From assembly GCA_046542315.1 (NCBI GenBank), contig JBKHBO010000005.1:1-53022 (forward strand): a DNA stretch of 53,022 bases, read 5' to 3'. The translations under genes and the position numbers were made by a program. Under the pieces are notes generated by a model. That model was given only the letters and a program-made list of their open reading frames with translations, was not told the origin of the DNA and did not search any database. Within the stretch, counting starts at the first letter, position 1; the number at the start of each line of letters is the position of its first letter. Positions 34,719 to 44,353 of the stretch are shown piece by piece. Origin of the DNA: PWPR01 sp046542315. Lineage in GTDB: Bacteria; Bacillota; UBA994; PWPR01.

Positions 34719-36201
34719 GAAACTAGCCTTAATAATTTTAGATGGCTTAGCAATTGGTTCAGAATACGAGGGCAATGCATTTAAACTAGCTAATACACCA
34801 ATGATTGACAATCTTTTTGAAAAATATCCTGGTACTACCCTAAACGCATCTGGCAGAGCGGTAGGACTGCAAGAAGGACAAATGGGTGATAGTAATGTAG
34901 GGCATTTAAATATTGGTGCAGGCAGAATAGTATGGCAGATGTTGCCTAAGATCAAAAAAGCTGTGGAAGAAGGATTGTTAGAAGAGAGTGAGTCACTAAA
35001 AAAAGCTATAGAAGAATCTATTAATAATAAGCGGCCACTACATTTAATGGGATTAGTCTCTGATGGTGGAGTACATAGTCATATGGATATAATCAAGGAC
35101 TTACTTGAACATATGAGTAAGTATGATGGCTTACAAGTAGCAATCCATGCGATACTGGATGGAAGAGATGTCCCTCCTAGAAGTGCAAAGAAATATATAA
35201 AGAAGCTCCAAGCATGGTGTAAGAAGTATCCTTTTGCATCTATTAAAACTGTAAGTGGTAGATATTACACAATGGATAGAGATAATAGATGGGATCGTAC
35301 AGAACTAGCATATAAAGCTATGAGTGACGGTATTGGCTTAAATTTTGATGACCCCTTAGAGGCAATTGAATACTCATACCAAAAAGGTATAAACGATGAG
35401 TTTGTAAAGCCAAGTATAATTAACTCTAATGAAGGGATGCTTTTACAAGAAGGAGACAATTTATTTTTCTTTAACTTCAGAACTGATAGGGCTAGACAGA
35501 TTACTACAAAGTTAATTGATAATGGCATAAAGGTAACTGGAATGACAGAGTATGACGAGGATTTCCATATACCAATAATAATACACCAAGATGATGTTAA
35601 AAATACCTTAGCAGAGTGGCTTAGTAAGAAGGGTCTTAAACAACTGCATATTGCAGAAACAGAAAAGTATGCGCATGTAACTTTTTTCTTTAATGGTGGA
35701 AGGGAAGAGCCATTTAGAAATGAAGAAAGGATTTTGGTAAACAGCCCTAATGTAGCGACATATGATTTAAAACCCGAAATGAGTGCTTACGAAGTCACTA
35801 AGAAAACTATAGAAACAATCTCAGAAATAGATTATGACTTTATCATATTAAACTACGCAAACTGTGACATGGTAGGACATACTGGGGATATATCTGCTGC
35901 AATTAAGGCAGTTGAAGCTGTAGATGATAATTTATCAAAGTTAATACCTGCTTTGATAAGTAAAGGATATCAAATATTAATAACAGCAGACCATGGCAAT
36001 GTAGAGCAAATGATTGTAAATGATAAGCCTCACACTGCTCATACTCTGAATAAAGTCCCATTTATTATGATTAGTGATGAAAATTTTGAGCTAAAAGGTA
36101 AGGGCAAACTTGGCGATATTGCTCCCACAGTATTAGATTTGTTAAAAATTGATAAACCTAAAGAAATGACAGGTGAAAGCCTACTTATTAAGGAGAATTG
36201 A
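34711..36201 (+). CDS. gpmI: 2,3-bisphosphoglycerate-independent phosphoglycerate mutase
   Basis: This 496-residue alkaline-phosphatase-fold enzyme has an N-terminal LIILDGLAIG metal site, the serine nucleophile in GQMGDSNVGHLNIGAG, HAILDGRDVPP, and the C-terminal ITADHGNVEQM Mn site with PHTAHT. It converts 3-phosphoglycerate to 2-phosphoglycerate without a bisphosphate cofactor and typically depends on manganese. It is slightly shorter than the usual 510 residues, with no lost motif. Translationally coupled to tpiA by an eight-base overlap. Confidence 0.96.
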   Translation: MTKKLALIILDGLAIGSEYEGNAFKLANTPMIDNLFEKYPGTTLNASGRAVGLQEGQMGDSNVGHLNIGAGRIVWQMLPKIKKAVEEGLLEESESLKKAIEESINNKRPLHLMGLVSDGGVHSHMDIIKDLLEHMSKYDGLQVAIHAILDGRDVPPRSAKKYIKKLQAWCKKYPFASIKTVSGRYYTMDRDNRWDRTELAYKAMSDGIGLNFDDPLEAIEYSYQKGINDEFVKPSIINSNEGMLLQEGDNLFFFNFRTDRARQITTKLIDNGIKVTGMTEYDEDFHIPIIIHQDDVKNTLAEWLSKKGLKQLHIAETEKYAHVTFFFNGGREEPFRNEERILVNSPNVATYDLKPEMSAYEVTKKTIETISEIDYDFIILNYANCDMVGHTGDISAAIKAVEAVDDNLSKLIPALISKGYQILITADHGNVEQMIVNDKPHTAHTLNKVPFIMISDENFELKGKGKLGDIAPTVLDLLKIDKPKEMTGESLLIKEN

Positions 36202-36202
36202 A

Positions 36203-37495
36203 ATGACTCAAATATATGATATTTATGCTAGAGAAGTACTAGATTCTAGAGGAAATCCAACAATAGAAGTTGAGGTTGTATTAGAAAGTGGCGCTCTAGG
36301 GAGAGCTATAGTACCGTCAGGTGCTTCAACCGGTGCATTTGAGGCTGCTGAATTAAGAGACAGTGATAATTCTAGATATTTAGGTAAAGGAGTAACACAA
36401 GCGGTTGAAAATGTGAATGGCATTATAGCTGTAGAGTTGATTGGTAGAGATGCTTTAGATCAAATAGATATTGATCAGACATTAATTGACCTTGATGGCA
36501 CTCCCAACAAATCTAATCTAGGAGCAAATTCGATACTAGGAGTATCTTTGGCTGTGGCAAGGGCAGCAAGTGACACGTTGAAAATTCCACTTTATCAATA
36601 TATAGGTGGTGTTAGTGCAAATACTTTACCTGTTCCTATGATGAACATTTTAAATGGTGGAGAGCATGCAGATAACAATGTAGATATACAAGAGTTTATG
36701 GTAATGCCTGTAGGGGCTAGTGACATTTATCAAGCAATTAGAATGGGCTCTGAGATATATCATAACCTTAAAAAAGTTCTATTAAAAAGAGGCTTATCAA
36801 CTTCAGTTGGAGATGAGGGTGGCTTTGCGCCTAATCTTACTAGTAGTGAAGAAGCTCTAGAAGTTATTATGGAAGCAATCAGCTCTGCGGGATATATACC
36901 AGGAAGAGACATATTATTAGCTTTAGATGTTGCTGCTACAGAATTATATGATGAAAAGCTGAAAAAATACAATTTTAAAGGAGAAGGTGTTCTTAGAAAC
37001 TCGGTTGAGATGGTAGAATATTATAAAGGCTTAATTGATAAATTTCCAATTATCTCTATTGAAGATGGAATGGATGAAGAAGACTGGGATGGTTGGAAGT
37101 TACTGAATAAGGAATTAGGCAGCAAAATTCAAATAGTTGGAGATGATCTGTTTGTAACGAATACAGAGAGATTAGCAAAAGGAATTAAAGAAAAGGCTGC
37201 GAATTCAATTCTTATTAAATTAAATCAGATTGGAACATTGACAGAAACCTTACAAGCTATTACTATGGCACAAAGAGCTGGATATACTTGTGTCATATCA
37301 CACAGATCTGGCGAAACAGAAGATACTACTATTTCAGACTTAGCCGTTGCAACAAATGTTGGACAAATAAAAACAGGAGCACCAGCAAGAACAGATAGAG
37401 TAGCTAAGTATAATCAGCTAATAAGAATTGCTGATTATTTAGATACAAGTTCTAAATATCCAGCCAAAGCAGCATTTTATAATCTTTCACTTTAA
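36203..37495 (+). CDS. eno: Enolase
   Basis: This 430-residue enolase has VPSGASTGAFEA, NGGEHADNNVDIQEFMVMP, SIEDGMDEEDW and the signature ILIKLNQIGTLTET with SHRSGETEDT. It dehydrates 2-phosphoglycerate to PEP. The start ATG 36203 lies one base after the gpmI stop and has AAGGAG upstream; an in-frame ATG at 36173 inside gpmI is rejected. It ends the glycolytic run. No terminator hairpin is seen after it, and a new promoter begins within six bases. Confidence 0.97.
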   Translation: MTQIYDIYAREVLDSRGNPTIEVEVVLESGALGRAIVPSGASTGAFEAAELRDSDNSRYLGKGVTQAVENVNGIIAVELIGRDALDQIDIDQTLIDLDGTPNKSNLGANSILGVSLAVARAASDTLKIPLYQYIGGVSANTLPVPMMNILNGGEHADNNVDIQEFMVMPVGASDIYQAIRMGSEIYHNLKKVLLKRGLSTSVGDEGGFAPNLTSSEEALEVIMEAISSAGYIPGRDILLALDVAATELYDEKLKKYNFKGEGVLRNSVEMVEYYKGLIDKFPIISIEDGMDEEDWDGWKLLNKELGSKIQIVGDDLFVTNTERLAKGIKEKAANSILIKLNQIGTLTETLQAITMAQRAGYTCVISHRSGETEDTTISDLAVATNVGQIKTGAPARTDRVAKYNQLIRIADYLDTSSKYPAKAAFYNLSL

Positions 37496-37500
37496 TATTG

Positions 37501-37529
37501 TTGTAACTTGTAAAATGATATGTTAAAAT
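37501..37529 (+). promoter_or_regulatory. Sigma-A-type promoter for secG
   Basis: TTGTAA and TAAAAT are separated by 17 bases, 33 bases before the secG start and immediately after eno. Confidence 0.55.
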
Positions 37530-37562
37530 ACTAATCTGTAAGCAAACCAAGGAGGTGGAATT

Positions 37563-37784
37563 ATGCAGATAGCACTAACAGTTATATTAATCGTTTGTTC
37601 ACTTGCGCTCATCGTAAGCGTACTTATGCAATCAGGTACTAGTGCTGGTTTAGGTGCCGTAGGTGGAGGAGCGGATCAGTTTTTTGGAAAAGGTAAAAAA
37701 TTGGATGATTTGTTTTCTAAGATTACTACTGCTTCCGCCGTTGGTTTTATGATATGCACTTTATTGTTAACAATTACACAATAG
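37563..37784 (+). CDS. secG: SecG, protein-export channel subunit
   Basis: This 73-residue protein has two membrane helices (about 4-21 and 54-71) joined by a Gly-rich loop with MQSGTSAGLG and FFGKGKKLDDLF, the hallmark of SecG. It is an auxiliary part of SecYEG. AAGGAGGTGG precedes the ATG. secG commonly follows eno in Firmicutes, as here, often with rnr downstream; rnr is present about 3.6 kb on. Confidence 0.95.
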   Translation: MQIALTVILIVCSLALIVSVLMQSGTSAGLGAVGGGADQFFGKGKKLDDLFSKITTASAVGFMICTLLLTITQ

Positions 37785-37792
37785 GCTTAGAT

Positions 37793-37817
37793 TGCCTCTA
37801 CCTTTTTGGAAGAGGCA
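37793..37817 (+). terminator. Terminator after secG
   Basis: TGCCTCT pairs with AGAGGCA, then an A-A mismatch and CC/GG around TTTTT. TTTTACTT follows. Confidence 0.8.
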
Positions 37818-37854
37818 TTTTACTTGTAAATAATTATAATCAGGAGGTAGGGGT

Positions 37855-39819
37855 ATGAACATGGAGATAATACTATGGCTGGCTCCAGTTATCGGGGCAG
37901 TTTCTCTTGCATTCGCACTTGTTATTTCTGCTAATATAACTAAAGAAGATGCAGGAAATGATAAGATGAAAGAGATAGCAAAGGCCATTCAAGAGGGTGC
38001 GATGGCATTCTTAAAAAGAGAATATCGTGCTTTAACTATGTTTGTCATAGTGGTATTTATAGCTTTAGCATGGCAGATCAATATTGGAACAGGAATATCA
38101 TTTCTAGTAGGTGCAATGAGTTCAGCAATAGCTGGCTATATTGGTATGAATGTTGCCACAAGAGCTAATGTAAGAACTGCTAATGCAGCTAGGAGAGGAC
38201 TAAATCCAGCTCTTAAAATTGCGTTTAATGGTGGAGCAGTTATGGGTTTGTCAGTAGTTGGACTTGGTATATTAGGACTTGGAGTTTTATATTACATTTA
38301 TAGAGATGCTACAATTGTCAATGGATTTGCCTTAGGTGCAAGTTCAATAGCACTATTTGCTCGTGTTGGCGGTGGAATATATACAAAAGCAGCTGATGTT
38401 GGAGCAGATTTAGTAGGTAAAGTTGAGGCTGGAATACCAGAAGATGATCCAAGAAATCCAGCAGTTATAGCAGATAACGTTGGCGATAATGTCGGTGATG
38501 TAGCTGGCATGGGAGCAGATCTTTTTGAGTCATATGTTGGCTCATTAATTGCTGCAATAGCTATTGGTGTTACAGTATATGGCATGCAAGGCGTATATTT
38601 ACCTATGGCTATCAGCGCTATAGGAATAATAGCTAGCATTATTGGTACAAAATTTGTAAAAACAGATGATGAAAGTAAAATTCAATCAGCTTTACATAAT
38701 GGTGTTTATATTGCAGGAGGGCTAACAATTATTGGTGCCTTCTTTGCGGTGAGTCAAACAGTCGAAAATATTAATGTATTTTTTGCTATAGTAGCAGGAT
38801 TGATTGCAGGAATTTTTATTGGTCAAATTACAGAATATTATACTGGAAGCGACCACAAACCAGTTCAATCAATCGCATCAGCTTCACAAACTGGTCCTGC
38901 AACTAACATTATTACCGGATTGTCAGTTGGAATGAAATCAACAGCTTTACCGGTACTAGTAATTTGTGTAGCAATTTTTATTTCTTATTCATTTGCAGGT
39001 CTTTACGGTATAGCGTTGTCAGCAGTTGGCATGCTAGCCACTACAGGCATAACTGTAGCAGTAGATGCCTACGGTCCTATTGCAGATAATGCAGGCGGTA
39101 TTGCTGAAATGGCTGAGCTAGGTGAAGATGTTAGGAAAATCACTGATTCTTTAGATGCAGTTGGTAATACTACGGCAGCTATGGGTAAAGGGTTTGCTAT
39201 TGGTTCAGCAGCTCTAACAGCTTTAGGCTTATTCTCAGCTTATGCAACAGCTGTAAATTTGCAAGCAGTTAATTTATTAGATGCTAATGTTATAATTGGA
39301 CTTTTCATTGGAGGAATGTTACCATTTTTCTTCTCAGCAATTACAATGTCTGCTGTTGGTAAATCAGCTTTTAATATGATTGAAGAAGTAAGAAGACAAT
39401 TTAAAGAAATCCCAGGTATTATGGAAGGTACAGGTAAACCTGATTATGCTAGATGTGTAGATATTTCTACTCAGGCGGCATTAAGAGAGATGATTATTCC
39501 CGGAGTACTAGCTGTTGTTGCACCAATTCTAGTAGGTTTAGCATTAGGCCCTGAGGCTCTAGCTGGTTTGCTAGCAGGTGCTTTAGTTGCTGGTTTGATG
39601 CTTGCTATTATGATGGCAAATGCAGGTGGAGCATGGGATAATGCTAAAAAGTTTATTGAAACAGGAGCTTTTGGTGGCAAAGGTACAGACACTCACGCAG
39701 CAGCAGTTGTTGGAGATACTGTTGGTGATCCATTCAAAGACACTTCTGGTCCTTCAATTAATATATTAATAAAGTTAATGACAATTGTAGCTTTAGTATT
39801 TGCTCCATTGTTTATTTAA
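37855..39819 (+). CDS. hppA: Membrane-bound ion-pumping pyrophosphatase, K+-dependent type
   Basis: This 654-residue protein has about 16 membrane helices and the family motifs DVGADLVGKVEAGIPEDDPRN, NVGDNVGDVAGMGADLFES, and a C-terminal GDTVGDPFKDTSGPS. It couples PPi hydrolysis to outward H+ or Na+ transport. The motif GNTTAAMGKG has Ala where K+-independent enzymes have Lys (GNTTKA), so this is the K+-requiring subgroup; that subgroup includes both Na+ and H+ pumps. AGGAGGT precedes the ATG. The gene is flanked by terminators and so is its own unit. A TATAAT lies upstream near 37836. Confidence 0.96.
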   Translation: MNMEIILWLAPVIGAVSLAFALVISANITKEDAGNDKMKEIAKAIQEGAMAFLKREYRALTMFVIVVFIALAWQINIGTGISFLVGAMSSAIAGYIGMNVATRANVRTANAARRGLNPALKIAFNGGAVMGLSVVGLGILGLGVLYYIYRDATIVNGFALGASSIALFARVGGGIYTKAADVGADLVGKVEAGIPEDDPRNPAVIADNVGDNVGDVAGMGADLFESYVGSLIAAIAIGVTVYGMQGVYLPMAISAIGIIASIIGTKFVKTDDESKIQSALHNGVYIAGGLTIIGAFFAVSQTVENINVFFAIVAGLIAGIFIGQITEYYTGSDHKPVQSIASASQTGPATNIITGLSVGMKSTALPVLVICVAIFISYSFAGLYGIALSAVGMLATTGITVAVDAYGPIADNAGGIAEMAELGEDVRKITDSLDAVGNTTAAMGKGFAIGSAALTALGLFSAYATAVNLQAVNLLDANVIIGLFIGGMLPFFFSAITMSAVGKSAFNMIEEVRRQFKEIPGIMEGTGKPDYARCVDISTQAALREMIIPGVLAVVAPILVGLALGPEALAGLLAGALVAGLMLAIMMANAGGAWDNAKKFIETGAFGGKGTDTHAAAVVGDTVGDPFKDTSGPSINILIKLMTIVALVFAPLFI

Positions 39820-39826
39820 TTAAAAT

Positions 39827-39854
39827 AACTGCTTGCTGACTTCAGTAGGCAGTT
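39827..39854 (+). terminator. Terminator after hppA
   Basis: A twelve-pair stem, AACTGCTTGCTG with CAGTAGGCAGTT (two G-U pairs), has a four-base loop and is followed by TTTTAGTTT. Confidence 0.9.
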
Positions 39855-39941
39855 TTTTAGTTTAAAAAGGAAAGAATTATTTATTTATCATTTTTAATGG
39901 TGTACACTAAATATGTTATATATTGTTAAGTGGAGGTATTT

Positions 39942-40784
39942 ATGAGTTATAAATTAGTAGCAATAGATTTGGATGGGACATTACTTAACAAGCAAGATCT
40001 TGTTAGTGAGTATAATCAGAAAGTATTACAAAATTTAAAAGAAAAAGGTATTATGGTAGCGATCATTACTGGAAGAAGATTTATAAGTATGATGGATGTT
40101 GTTAAAGATTTAAATATTGGGTTGCCATATATTTGTTTTAATGGAGGAATGATTGTTAATTATAATGATCATAAAATTATCCATAAAGAAGCTTTAGATT
40201 TGACAGTTTCTAAAAATGTAATTAATGAAATGAAAGAAATAAATATTCCTGTATTTATATATAAAGCAGAGGTTGCTGGACCAGCTACCTATTATATTAA
40301 TGGAGGAGATCATCCAAGGGTAAAAAGATACATAGAATATGAAACAAAGAGAAATCAAATTGCTCAAATAAAAGATATTGATACTGACTTAGACTTTTCA
40401 CCAATTTGTATAAAATCTTTTGGATATTCTAGCACAATTAAGAAGGTTGAGTATCTCAAAGATAAGTACAACACAAAGGATTTGACATGGTTACAAACAA
40501 TCGGTGTAAATAAAGAAACTCATTATTTAGAGTTGTATCCTAGTAAAGCTAATAAGGTAAATGGACTTAAATGGCTCAGTGAAAAGTATAAAGTTAAAAA
40601 AGATGATATAATAGCAATAGGAGACAATCTTAATGACCTAGAGATGCTTGAATGGGCAGGTTTAGGTATAGCAATGGGAAATGCTCATGAAACAACAAAA
40701 AGTGTTGCAGATGTAGTTGCTGGTGATTCCGATGATGATGGAGTAGGTAAAATCTTAAGTGATATATTTAATTTAAAAATGTAA
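39942..40784 (+). CDS. Cof-type HAD phosphatase
   Basis: This 280-residue HAD hydrolase of subclass IIB has motif I IDLDGTLLN near residues 8-16, motif II AIITGRR, the large C2 cap in the middle, and motif IV IGDNLNDLEML near 225-235 followed by AMGNAHETTKSVAD. Cof/YbiV-like proteins dephosphorylate sugar phosphates or cofactors such as PLP and FMN. The start ATG 39942 follows GGAGGT; 39930 is rejected. The HD-domain gene begins 12 bases downstream. Confidence 0.92.
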   Translation: MSYKLVAIDLDGTLLNKQDLVSEYNQKVLQNLKEKGIMVAIITGRRFISMMDVVKDLNIGLPYICFNGGMIVNYNDHKIIHKEALDLTVSKNVINEMKEINIPVFIYKAEVAGPATYYINGGDHPRVKRYIEYETKRNQIAQIKDIDTDLDFSPICIKSFGYSSTIKKVEYLKDKYNTKDLTWLQTIGVNKETHYLELYPSKANKVNGLKWLSEKYKVKKDDIIAIGDNLNDLEMLEWAGLGIAMGNAHETTKSVADVVAGDSDDDGVGKILSDIFNLKM

Positions 40785-40796
40785 AGGATGGTAATC

Positions 40797-41348
40797 ATGG
40801 AGAGACAAGAAGCTTTAGCAATGGTGAAAAAGAACGTTAAGAATAAAAATTTAAGAAAGCATATGTATGCAGTAGAGGCAATTTGTAAGAAATTAGCCAA
40901 TGAATTTGGACAAGATGAAGACAAATGGGCACTAGCTGGTTTGCTTCATGATATAGATTATGATAAAACCGATAAAGATCCAGAAAAGCATAGCATGATA
41001 GGAGCAGACATGCTAGAAGAAGCAGGCCTTCCTGCAGATATAGTTTATGCAGTAAGAGTTCACAATGATGCTCATGGACTAGAAAGAAAATCTTTACTTG
41101 ATAAAGTTTTATATGCTGCAGATCCACTAAGTGGATTGATAGTAGCTGCTGCATTAATTAAGCCAGAAAGAAAGCTCGAGGCTATCAACCCAGAGTTTAT
41201 TATGAGAAGATTTGATGAGAATTCTTTCGCAAGAGGAGCAAACAGAGAGCAAATAAAATCTTGTGAAGAATTTGATATGAGTTTAGATAAGTTTGTTGAA
41301 CTTAGTTATCAAGCTATGTTAGAAATTTCAGATGATCTAGGACTTTAA
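40797..41348 (+). CDS. HD-domain (HDIG-type) phosphohydrolase
   Basis: This 183-residue protein has an HD metal site: a His in KHMYAV, then LLHDIDYDK, a further His in PEKHSMIGADML, and VRVHND. The pattern is that of the small HDIG hydrolases (nucleotidase or phosphodiesterase) of unknown substrate. I choose ATG 40797, nine bases after AAAGG, over ATG 40788, which overlaps that site. It follows the Cof gene closely and a terminator ends the pair. Confidence 0.88.
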   Translation: MERQEALAMVKKNVKNKNLRKHMYAVEAICKKLANEFGQDEDKWALAGLLHDIDYDKTDKDPEKHSMIGADMLEEAGLPADIVYAVRVHNDAHGLERKSLLDKVLYAADPLSGLIVAAALIKPERKLEAINPEFIMRRFDENSFARGANREQIKSCEEFDMSLDKFVELSYQAMLEISDDLGL

Positions 41349-41349
41349 T

Positions 41350-41368
41350 GCGGGGGAATAGCCTCCGC
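41350..41368 (+). terminator. GC-rich terminator before rnr
   Basis: GCGGGGG pairs with CCTCCGC (one wobble) around AATAG, followed by TTTTGCAT. Confidence 0.8.
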
Positions 41369-41404
41369 TTTTGCATATAATTATTTAGCAAGGAGGAATT
41401 TATA

Positions 41405-43531
41405 ATGATTACAAAAAAAGATTTATTGAAATATATGGATGAGAATACATATAAGCCAATGAAATTTAATGAATTGGTAAAAGAATTAGAAATAAAAAAT
41501 AAGCAAGAAGAAGAATTTCACGAGTTATTAGAAGAATTGATAAGTCAAGGTGAAATAATCAAAACACGTTACAGGCGCTACGGCATACCTCATAAAATGA
41601 ATTTAGTAGTAGGTAGATTACAAGGAAATAAGGCTGGCTTTGCATTTTTAATAAGTGAAAGAGAGAAAGATGATACATTTATTGCTCCTCAAAATTTAAA
41701 TGGAGCTATGCATGGAGATAAAGTAATTGCACGTATTATTCCAAGTTCTCATAAAAAGAAGAATAAAGAAGGAGAAATAATAAGGATAATAAAGCGTGCA
41801 AGAGAAGAAATAGTTGGAAGATTAGATGTGATAAATAATAGCTATGGTTTTATAGTTCCAGATCATCAAAAAATAGGCACAGATTTTTACATAGTAAGAA
41901 AGAATTATAATGGAGCTAAGGATGGAGATAAAGTTGTAGCTGATATAATTGCATGGCCAAAAAATAACAGATCGCCAGAAGCTAAAGTAACTGAAGTTAT
42001 AGGTAAAGAAGGTCAACCTGGGGTTGATACGCTTTCAGTTATTTATGAATACAAACTTAAAACAGACTTTCCTGATAAAGTTATTAATGAAGCTAGAAGG
42101 GTTTCTGCAAAAGAAATTACTAGTAAAGATAGAAAAGACTTTAGAGATAAATTTACAATAACAATTGATGGAGCAGATGCAAGAGATTTTGATGATGCAA
42201 TAACAATCGAAAAGCAAGGTGATAATTTCATATTAGGAGTTCACATTGCAGATGTTGGCCAGTATGTTAAAAAAGGATCAGTCATTGATGAAGAAGCCTT
42301 CGAAAGGGGTACTAGTGTGTACTTCCCTGATAGAGTATTGCCAATGCTTCCAGAGGTCTTATCAAATGGAGTTTGCAGCTTGAACCCAAACGTAGATAGA
42401 TATACGTTATCTATATTAATGGAGATTAATCAAGAGGGTAATATATTAAATCACCAAATTTATGAAGGAATAATTAATAGTAACAGACGCTTAACATATG
42501 ATATAGTAAATAAAATATTAGTTGATAAAGATGAAGAATCTATCAAATCACATCAAGATTGCTTAGATATATTGAATAATGCAGGCGAATTAGCTAAAAT
42601 CTTAAGAGCTAAGAGAAAAGAACGAGGAAGCATTGATTTTGATTTTGCTGAGTCTAAGGTAATAATTGACCAAGTAAATGGGCGTCCAGTTGAAATAAAA
42701 CCGAGAAGAAGAAGATTTAGCGATAATATCATAGAGGAATTTATGCTTGCAGCTAATGAGACAATAGCGGAACACTTTCATTGGTTAGACATTCCATTTA
42801 TGTATAGGGTTCATGACGAGCCACTACCAGAAAAAATTAATGATCTAGAAAAATTTTTGCAAAACTTTGATATATATCTCAAAGGCATAAATGAAGGAGA
42901 AGTTCACCCGAAAGAACTTCAGCAAGCTGTCGATCAAGCAGATGGTAGACCTGAGGAGAAGTTGATAAACACAGTAATATTGCGCTCCATGCAAAGAGCT
43001 GTTTATTCTGATACATGCGATGGTCATTTTGGATTAGCTGCAAGGTTCTATACTCATTTTACTTCTCCTATTAGAAGATACCCTGACCTAGTAATCCATA
43101 GAATTATAAAGGATTATCTGAACAAGGAATTAGATCTGACTGAAGAGGATGGAGATTTAAGTGACTTTGTAGCAGAGGCAGCAAATCAATCAACTGCTTG
43201 TGAGAAAAAAGCAGATGAAGCAGAGAGAAGTATAATCGATTTGCTAAAAGTAGATTATATGCAAAGACACATCTCAGATGTATTTACTGGTATTATCTCA
43301 GGAGTTATTCCATCAGGATTCTTTGTAGAGCTGCCAAATACAGTTGAAGGATTTGTCCATGTTAGCTCATTATATGATGACTATTATGTTTATGAAGAAG
43401 AAAATTATCGTTTCTTAGGAGAGCGAACAGGTAAAACATATCGCATAGGTGATGAGGTAGAAGTAGAAGTAATAAAAGCAGATATTAGAACAAGAAAGAT
43501 TGATTTCAGATTAACAGATTTTAAAGAATAA
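41405..43531 (+). CDS. rnr: Ribonuclease R
   Basis: This 708-residue 3'-5' exoribonuclease has an N-terminal winged helix (about 1-65), two OB-type cold-shock domains (about 70-210), the RNB catalytic domain with DGADARDFDDAI (about 254-265) and HFTSPIRRYPDLVIHR, and a C-terminal S1 domain (FTGIISGVIPSGFFVEL onward). It degrades structured RNA and takes part in rRNA and tmRNA-linked turnover. No long basic tail follows S1. AAGGAGG precedes the ATG. smpB, often downstream of rnr, is absent; a polysaccharide deacetylase follows after 16 bases. Confidence 0.96.
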   Translation: MITKKDLLKYMDENTYKPMKFNELVKELEIKNKQEEEFHELLEELISQGEIIKTRYRRYGIPHKMNLVVGRLQGNKAGFAFLISEREKDDTFIAPQNLNGAMHGDKVIARIIPSSHKKKNKEGEIIRIIKRAREEIVGRLDVINNSYGFIVPDHQKIGTDFYIVRKNYNGAKDGDKVVADIIAWPKNNRSPEAKVTEVIGKEGQPGVDTLSVIYEYKLKTDFPDKVINEARRVSAKEITSKDRKDFRDKFTITIDGADARDFDDAITIEKQGDNFILGVHIADVGQYVKKGSVIDEEAFERGTSVYFPDRVLPMLPEVLSNGVCSLNPNVDRYTLSILMEINQEGNILNHQIYEGIINSNRRLTYDIVNKILVDKDEESIKSHQDCLDILNNAGELAKILRAKRKERGSIDFDFAESKVIIDQVNGRPVEIKPRRRRFSDNIIEEFMLAANETIAEHFHWLDIPFMYRVHDEPLPEKINDLEKFLQNFDIYLKGINEGEVHPKELQQAVDQADGRPEEKLINTVILRSMQRAVYSDTCDGHFGLAARFYTHFTSPIRRYPDLVIHRIIKDYLNKELDLTEEDGDLSDFVAEAANQSTACEKKADEAERSIIDLLKVDYMQRHISDVFTGIISGVIPSGFFVELPNTVEGFVHVSSLYDDYYVYEEENYRFLGERTGKTYRIGDEVEVEVIKADIRTRKIDFRLTDFKE

Positions 43532-43547
43532 AGAATAGGTGTAAATT

Positions 43548-44339
43548 ATGAAGCGTTTATTAATTGTAAGTGTAATTATATTTGTTTTGTTTTTTCTGAC
43601 TATGCCAAACCCCAGTGCATTAGAACTGGATATGAATGATAGTAAAATTGAAGAAACTAAAACGCAAAAGATGCAAAAAGTTAGTGAAGTGCCAGTTTTA
43701 ATGTATCACAGCATATCAGAAACCGCAGGAGGTTATTCTGAATTAGTAGTATCTCCAGAATCATTTAGTGATCAGATGGATTATTTGGTAAGTAATAACT
43801 ATACGACAATAACTTTTCATGATGTTATTCTGTATATTGAAGGTGAAGCTAGATTGCCATCAAATCCAATTATTTTGACTTTTGATGATGGATATACTGA
43901 TAACTATACAAATGCTTTTAAAATACTAAAAGCAAGAGATATGGTAGCTGTGATGTACCCATATATTAAGAAAATAAACTCTATAAACGGATTGACAGAA
44001 AGTCAATTAGGAGAGCTTTTAGAAAATGATTGGGAAATTGGGAGTCATACTATTAACCACTTAGATTTAACTACTTTATCAGCTAATAAGTTAAGTGAGG
44101 AAGTAATAGATTCAAAGCAACTTTTAGAAGATTTGTTTGACATTGAAGTAGTTAGTTTTTGTTACCCTGCTGGTAAATATAATCAAGACGTGATTGAATC
44201 AGTTAAGAAAGCAGAATATAGGTTTGGAGTTACAACAAACTATGGGGTATCAAATTTTGAGAGTAATCTATTAGCATTAGCTAGAATACGCATAAATAGA
44301 AGTGATTCTTTATCAAGCTTTACTAAAAAGATTAGATAG
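43548..44339 (+). CDS. Exported polysaccharide deacetylase (NodB domain)
   Basis: This 263-residue protein has an N-terminal signal sequence or anchor (LLIVSVIIFVLFFLTM). The NodB-like domain has VLMYHS, the catalytic Asp pair in TFDDGYTDN (about 109-117), the metal histidines in GSHTINHLDL (about 165-174) and FCYPAGKYN. Such enzymes remove acetyl groups from peptidoglycan or exopolysaccharide outside the cell, often giving lysozyme resistance. The following O-methyltransferase gene begins 14 bases on. Confidence 0.9.
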   Translation: MKRLLIVSVIIFVLFFLTMPNPSALELDMNDSKIEETKTQKMQKVSEVPVLMYHSISETAGGYSELVVSPESFSDQMDYLVSNNYTTITFHDVILYIEGEARLPSNPIILTFDDGYTDNYTNAFKILKARDMVAVMYPYIKKINSINGLTESQLGELLENDWEIGSHTINHLDLTTLSANKLSEEVIDSKQLLEDLFDIEVVSFCYPAGKYNQDVIESVKKAEYRFGVTTNYGVSNFESNLLALARIRINRSDSLSSFTKKIR

Positions 44340-44353
44340 TAAAGAGGGCTTTG

